Below, in pieces: positions 61,089 to 64,000 of a stretch of 64,000 nt of DNA. Location: assembly GCF_000185725.2 (NCBI RefSeq), contig NZ_KI391953.1, forward strand, positions 744,001 to 808,000, given 5' to 3'. The position numbers were made by a program, and so were the translations under genes. Below the pieces are notes generated by a model. That model was not told the DNA's origin. It ran no database searches and saw only the letters and a program-made list of their open reading frames with translations. Within the stretch, counting starts at the first letter, position 1; every line of letters begins with the position of its first letter. Origin of the DNA: Segniliparus rugosus ATCC BAA-974. Its GTDB lineage: Bacteria; Actinomycetota; Actinomycetes; Mycobacteriales; Mycobacteriaceae.

Positions 61089-61212
61089 GGCGACAAATGT
61101 AGCGGGGGCGTTCGCGCTCAGCGTAGACAGTTGCGCGTTCGGACGCGGCCTTCGTGGGATAGGCTGGCGGGCGAACCCTTAATTGGAGAGCCCCCAAGAG
61201 TTTGGAGAACCG

Positions 61213-61434
61213 GTGGACGTGAAGATCGGCATCGTGCACAGCCCGCGTGAACTGACTATCGACAGCGCGCAGTCGGCGACCGAAATCGCCCAGCTCATCT
61301 CGTCCGCGCTCGCCGACGACTCGGTGCTCTCCCTGGTGGACTCCAAAGAGCGCCAGTACCTGATCCCCGCCAGCCGCATCTCCTACGTGGAGATCGGTTC
61401 CTCGGATCCGCGCCGCGTGGGCTTCTCCAGCTAG
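61213..61434 (+). CDS. DUF3107 family protein (TB9.4-like)
   Basis: A 73-residue protein starting VDVKIGIVHSPRELTIDSAQ and ending YVEIGSSDPRRVGF, matching mycobacterial Rv3208A (TB9.4) from start to end, though without its Ala/Gly tail. Function unknown; it is a conserved small cytosolic protein next to fasR. GTG at 61213, with GGAGA upstream. Confidence 0.9.
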   Translation: MDVKIGIVHSPRELTIDSAQSATEIAQLISSALADDSVLSLVDSKERQYLIPASRISYVEIGSSDPRRVGFSS

Positions 61435-61595
61435 CTTTTCCCGCGCCTGCGCGGCTCCTCGTGCGACCGCCCGTCCCTCGCCGTTGGCGCATGTCTTCGC
61501 CTGCGGTCTTGCGGCGCGTCCGCGCAGGATCCCCAGGAATCGGAAGCCGTCTTGGTCGGGCGGTTTTGCGGCGGGTGTTTTGCGGCTGACGCGAT

Positions 61596-61613
61596 AGGGC
61601 CGCGCGCGGCCCT
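61596..61613. terminator. Perfect 18-base palindrome between convergent genes
   Basis: AGGGCCGCGCGCGGCCCT is fully self-complementary and lies between the ends of the DUF3107 gene and fasR. It may fold as a short hairpin terminator; no T-run follows. The rest of the 208-base gap shows nothing. Confidence 0.4.
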
Positions 61614-61642
61614 GAAGGGCGTCTCGTGGGGGAATCGCCGAC

Positions 61643-62263
61643 TCAGAGCTTGGGCACTCGGGCCAGGCCGCCCCAGGCGAAGGCGACGGTGGCCATAATC
61701 GCCTCTTCTTTGGGGATCGGCTTGCCGTTGTCCTGCCAGTGCTGCGCGCTGACGTGGATGAGGCCGACGAGGTTCACCGCGATCATGCGCGCGTGGTACA
61801 GGTCGAGGCCGGAGTCTTGGCGGACGAGGTCGAACACCGCGTCCACGCAGGCGTCGGTCGCTTTCATGATCCGCGTGCGCACCTCGGCCTGGACGAGGTC
61901 GGTGGAGAAGAGCAGCCGGTAGCCCCGCGTGTTGGTGTCGATCACGTCGAAGAAGACCCGCACCGCCTCGACCAGCCGGTCATGGTTGTTCGTGCTGGCG
62001 CGCAGCGCCTGGCGCACGCGGAGCATGAGCTCTTCGACATGCTGGTCCAGCACGGTCAGATACAGTTCGAGCTTCGAGGGGAAGTGCTGGTAGAGCACCG
62101 GTTTGCTGACTCCGGCGCGTTCGGCGATCTCCTCGACCGAGGCTTTGTGGAAACCATGCTCCGCGAAGACTTCGTTCGCCGCGTCCAGCAAAAGTTTGCG
62201 CCGGTCTAACTTAGCGAGACGCCCCCTGCCGGCCGGACGGGGCGTGGCGGTTTGCGCGGTCAT
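61643..62263 (-). CDS. fasR: TetR-family regulator, FasR-like
   Basis: A 206-residue TetR protein. HTH: RKLLLDAANEVFAEHGFHKAS, EEIAERAGVSKPVLYQHFPSK; a hydrophobic ligand domain follows (YRLLFSTDLVQAEVRTRI, NLVGLIHVSAQHWQDNG). Position beside DUF3107 equals Rv3208, known as FasR, the acyl-effector-controlled activator of fatty acid synthase genes. No fas gene is in this window. ATG at 62263. Confidence 0.85.
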   Translation of the reverse strand: MTAQTATPRPAGRGRLAKLDRRKLLLDAANEVFAEHGFHKASVEEIAERAGVSKPVLYQHFPSKLELYLTVLDQHVEELMLRVRQALRASTNNHDRLVEAVRVFFDVIDTNTRGYRLLFSTDLVQAEVRTRIMKATDACVDAVFDLVRQDSGLDLYHARMIAVNLVGLIHVSAQHWQDNGKPIPKEEAIMATVAFAWGGLARVPKL

Positions 62264-62296
62264 CCATTGACAATACCGAATAGTTGCGGCTCAGGG

Positions 62297-63829
62297 TTAA
62301 TTCTGCGGAGTACGATTGGTCACGATGGGCGTTTTCTGCGCCTTGGCGGGGCTCCGCGCGATGAGCCAATAGGCGAGCCCCGCGAGCGCGGCCCCCACGA
62401 ACCAGCTGCACTGCGCGAGCGTGTGCAGGGCCAGCGGCGATCCCGGACCGCCGACGAGCACGCAGGCCACCGCGACGGCTCCGCCGAACGCGGTGGCCGC
62501 GACCGCTTTGAGGTTGCACCCGCGCGTGTACCAGTAGCTCCCGTTCTCGGCCATGCTGTAGAGGTCGTCAGCGACGATCCGCCGCCTGCGCACCAGGTAG
62601 TAGTCGACCACGAGCACGCCGTAGAGCGCTCCGAGGAAGGCTCCGAGGGTTTCGAGGGTGTCATGGATGGCGGCGGGGTTCTCGATCAGTTTCCACGGCG
62701 CGATGAACACGGAGGCGACCGCCGCGATCATGCCGCCGCCGAGCCAGCTGATGCGCTGCGGGCACGCGTTCGAGAAGTCGAAGGCGGGGGAGACGAAGTT
62801 CGCGACGATATTGATGCCGATGGTCGCGACGAGGATCGTCAGCACCCCGACGACCATGGCCGTCGAGTTCGGGATCCGCACGACCACCTCGTTCGGGTCG
62901 ACCACCAGCTCCCCGAACACCGGGGCGGTGAGCGAGGCCGTCGCCACGACGAGCAGCGAGAAGAACAGGAAGTTCACCGGGAGGCCGAAGAGCCCGGACG
63001 TGCGGATGACCTTCATGGACTTGCCGTATTTCGCGAAGTCGCCGAAGTTGAGCACCGGCCCGCCGAAGTAGGACACCACGAGCCCGACCGCGCCGACCAT
63101 GGCGCACAGCGTTTCGGCCCCGGTCCTCGCCTCCGAGCCGCCATGGCCGTCGCCCTCGCTCAGGTCGAGACGCACCGCGCCCCAGCCCGCCTGGTAGAGC
63201 AGCCAGCCGCAGAGGACGATCATGACGACGTAGACGGCGGGCCCCGCCCAGTCGACGAACGCGCGGATGAAATCCATCCCGTGCCAGAAGATCAGGGCCT
63301 GGGCGGTCCAGACCCCCATGAACGTCGCCCAGCCCACTGCGGAGAGGCCGAGGAAGCCGTGCGCGCTCGCGTCGGCGTAGGGGACCAGGCCCCGGAACAG
63401 TTTGACCAGGACCAGCGCCACCGCGTTCGCGGCGAGGTAGGTCTGCATCCCATACCAGGCCACGGCGTTGATCCCGCGCAAAATCGCCGGGATGTTCGCG
63501 CCGAGCACGCCGAAGGAGAGCCGGCAGACGACGGGGTAGGGGGCCCCGGTGCGCTGGCTGGGCTCGGCCACCAAGTTCGCGAGGACGTAGGCGATCGAGA
63601 CGGCGGCGATCAGGGCGACGAACACTTGCCAGCCCGCGAGCCCGAGGGCGAACAGGCTGCCCGCCGTGGTGTACCCGGCGACGCTGTGGATGTCGGTCAT
63701 CCAGAACGCGACGAAGTTGTACACGCCCCAGTCCTGCCGCTGGGCCGGGGCCAAGTCCTCGTTCGTCAGCCGGGGGTCGCGCACGGGGTCGGCGGGGACG
63801 GTCGGCTCCTCGTTGAGTACGGCGGTCAT
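62297..63829 (-). CDS. NCS1-family nucleobase/allantoin-type permease
   Basis: A 510-residue protein with about twelve membrane helices. WGVYNFVAFWMTDIHSVAGYTTAGSLFALGL, NAVAWYGMQTYLAANAV and YFGGPVLNFGDFAKYGKS follow the nucleobase-cation-symport-1 family (PucI, Mhp1). It probably imports a purine, allantoin or hydantoin with Na+ or H+. This would feed the 8-oxoguanine deaminase and urate hydroxylase at 27-29 kb. ATG at 63829. Confidence 0.88.
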   Translation of the reverse strand: MTAVLNEEPTVPADPVRDPRLTNEDLAPAQRQDWGVYNFVAFWMTDIHSVAGYTTAGSLFALGLAGWQVFVALIAAVSIAYVLANLVAEPSQRTGAPYPVVCRLSFGVLGANIPAILRGINAVAWYGMQTYLAANAVALVLVKLFRGLVPYADASAHGFLGLSAVGWATFMGVWTAQALIFWHGMDFIRAFVDWAGPAVYVVMIVLCGWLLYQAGWGAVRLDLSEGDGHGGSEARTGAETLCAMVGAVGLVVSYFGGPVLNFGDFAKYGKSMKVIRTSGLFGLPVNFLFFSLLVVATASLTAPVFGELVVDPNEVVVRIPNSTAMVVGVLTILVATIGINIVANFVSPAFDFSNACPQRISWLGGGMIAAVASVFIAPWKLIENPAAIHDTLETLGAFLGALYGVLVVDYYLVRRRRIVADDLYSMAENGSYWYTRGCNLKAVAATAFGGAVAVACVLVGGPGSPLALHTLAQCSWFVGAALAGLAYWLIARSPAKAQKTPIVTNRTPQN

Positions 63830-63923
63830 CCGCAGAAGCTATCGGGAAGATGTTGCCTGCTCATTGCGCGGGCGAAACGAGCGGACAAGCTCTCGCTGGC
63901 GGCCTGCTCTGGCAATTGGGCTG

Positions 63924-64000
63924 GTGAGACGCAGGGATTGGATCGACGATCTTGACCATGTGCGTTGGCTCAGCGACAGCGAGTCGCGGGCGTGGCAGGG
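63924..64000 (+). CDS. MarR-like regulator, N-terminal fragment at window edge
   Basis: A GTG-started frame reads RRDWIDDLDHVRWLSDSESR and then AWQ to the window end. WL-x-x-x-E-x-x-AW is typical of the first helix of actinobacterial MarR proteins. It is divergent from the permease and could be its regulator. Only 25 codons are visible. Confidence 0.45.
   Translation, partial: MRRRDWIDDLDHVRWLSDSESRAWQ

Overview
Organism. The window is uniformly high-GC actinobacterial DNA of the mycolic-acid (Mycobacteriales) type. Evidence: a WhiB1-type regulator, a FasR-type TetR protein, DUF3107, FadE5-type acyl-CoA dehydrogenases, PknH-type sensor domains, an MmpS-like secreted protein and many proteins resembling secreted substrates of the ESX type VII pathway. 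From memory, the gene order from 51.7 to 62.3 kb (whiB1, diacylglycerol-kinase-like, small membrane protein, gpm2-like, PQQ-propeller membrane protein, rhlE, ferritin-like, DUF3107, fasR) follows the Mycobacterium tuberculosis Rv3219-Rv3208 block, with three SDR genes inserted. The content fits a mycobacterial relative such as Segniliparus, but the genus is an inference. No rRNA, tRNA or CRISPR array was seen. Layout: 0-3.4 kb holds a SigC-like ECF sigma factor overlapping a branched-polyamine-synthase-like gene and an SSAT-like acetyltransferase, then a TetR gene. 3.5-9.9 kb holds housekeeping and redox genes: LOG, ThrE-type exporter, M24 peptidase, CoiA-like nuclease, nitroreductase, and two tandem luciferase-like F420 enzymes with a converted core. 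10.0-17.4 kb is an accessory cassette of ESX-substrate-like genes in two similar modules (YbaB/EspL-like, EspC-like, large helical protein, lipoprotein), partly AT-rich and without any ESX core machinery. 18-29.7 kb holds an MFS sugar-alcohol transporter, serC, pdxH, two PknH-type sensor proteins, 5-oxoprolinase subunits B (frameshifted) and C, citrate synthase, an LCP ligase, 8-oxoguanine deaminase and urate hydroxylase. 29.67-34.79 kb is a decayed 5.1-kb integrative element lodged in the 3' end of a metalloprotease gene. It has matching att and arm-type repeats at both ends, and an IS3-family insertion has removed the start of the integrase and the end of an ESX-like gene. 35-43.7 kb holds a guanidine-III riboswitch with its guanidinium exporter gene, a 46-residue secreted peptide, a thioesterase, glutathione peroxidase, a 2OG-Fe oxygenase and two FadE5 paralogues. 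43.7-48.3 kb is a zinc ABC transporter operon behind a Zur-type palindrome, followed by two lipoproteins (one His/Gly-rich) and 5-oxoprolinase subunit A. 48.3-64 kb is envelope, lipid and regulatory housekeeping, ending with an NCS1 permease and the start of a MarR-like gene. How the genes work together: the purine genes (8-oxoguanine deaminase, urate hydroxylase, NCS1 permease) form a salvage/degradation set; PxpA, PxpB and PxpC are the three 5-oxoprolinase parts but PxpA is 23 kb away; fatty-acid genes share a candidate operator with one SDR gene; zinc uptake is probably Zur-controlled. The most unusual parts are the two-module ESX-substrate cassette, the IS-scarred integrative element that also carries ESX-like genes, and rhlE, which seems to lack a standard start codon.
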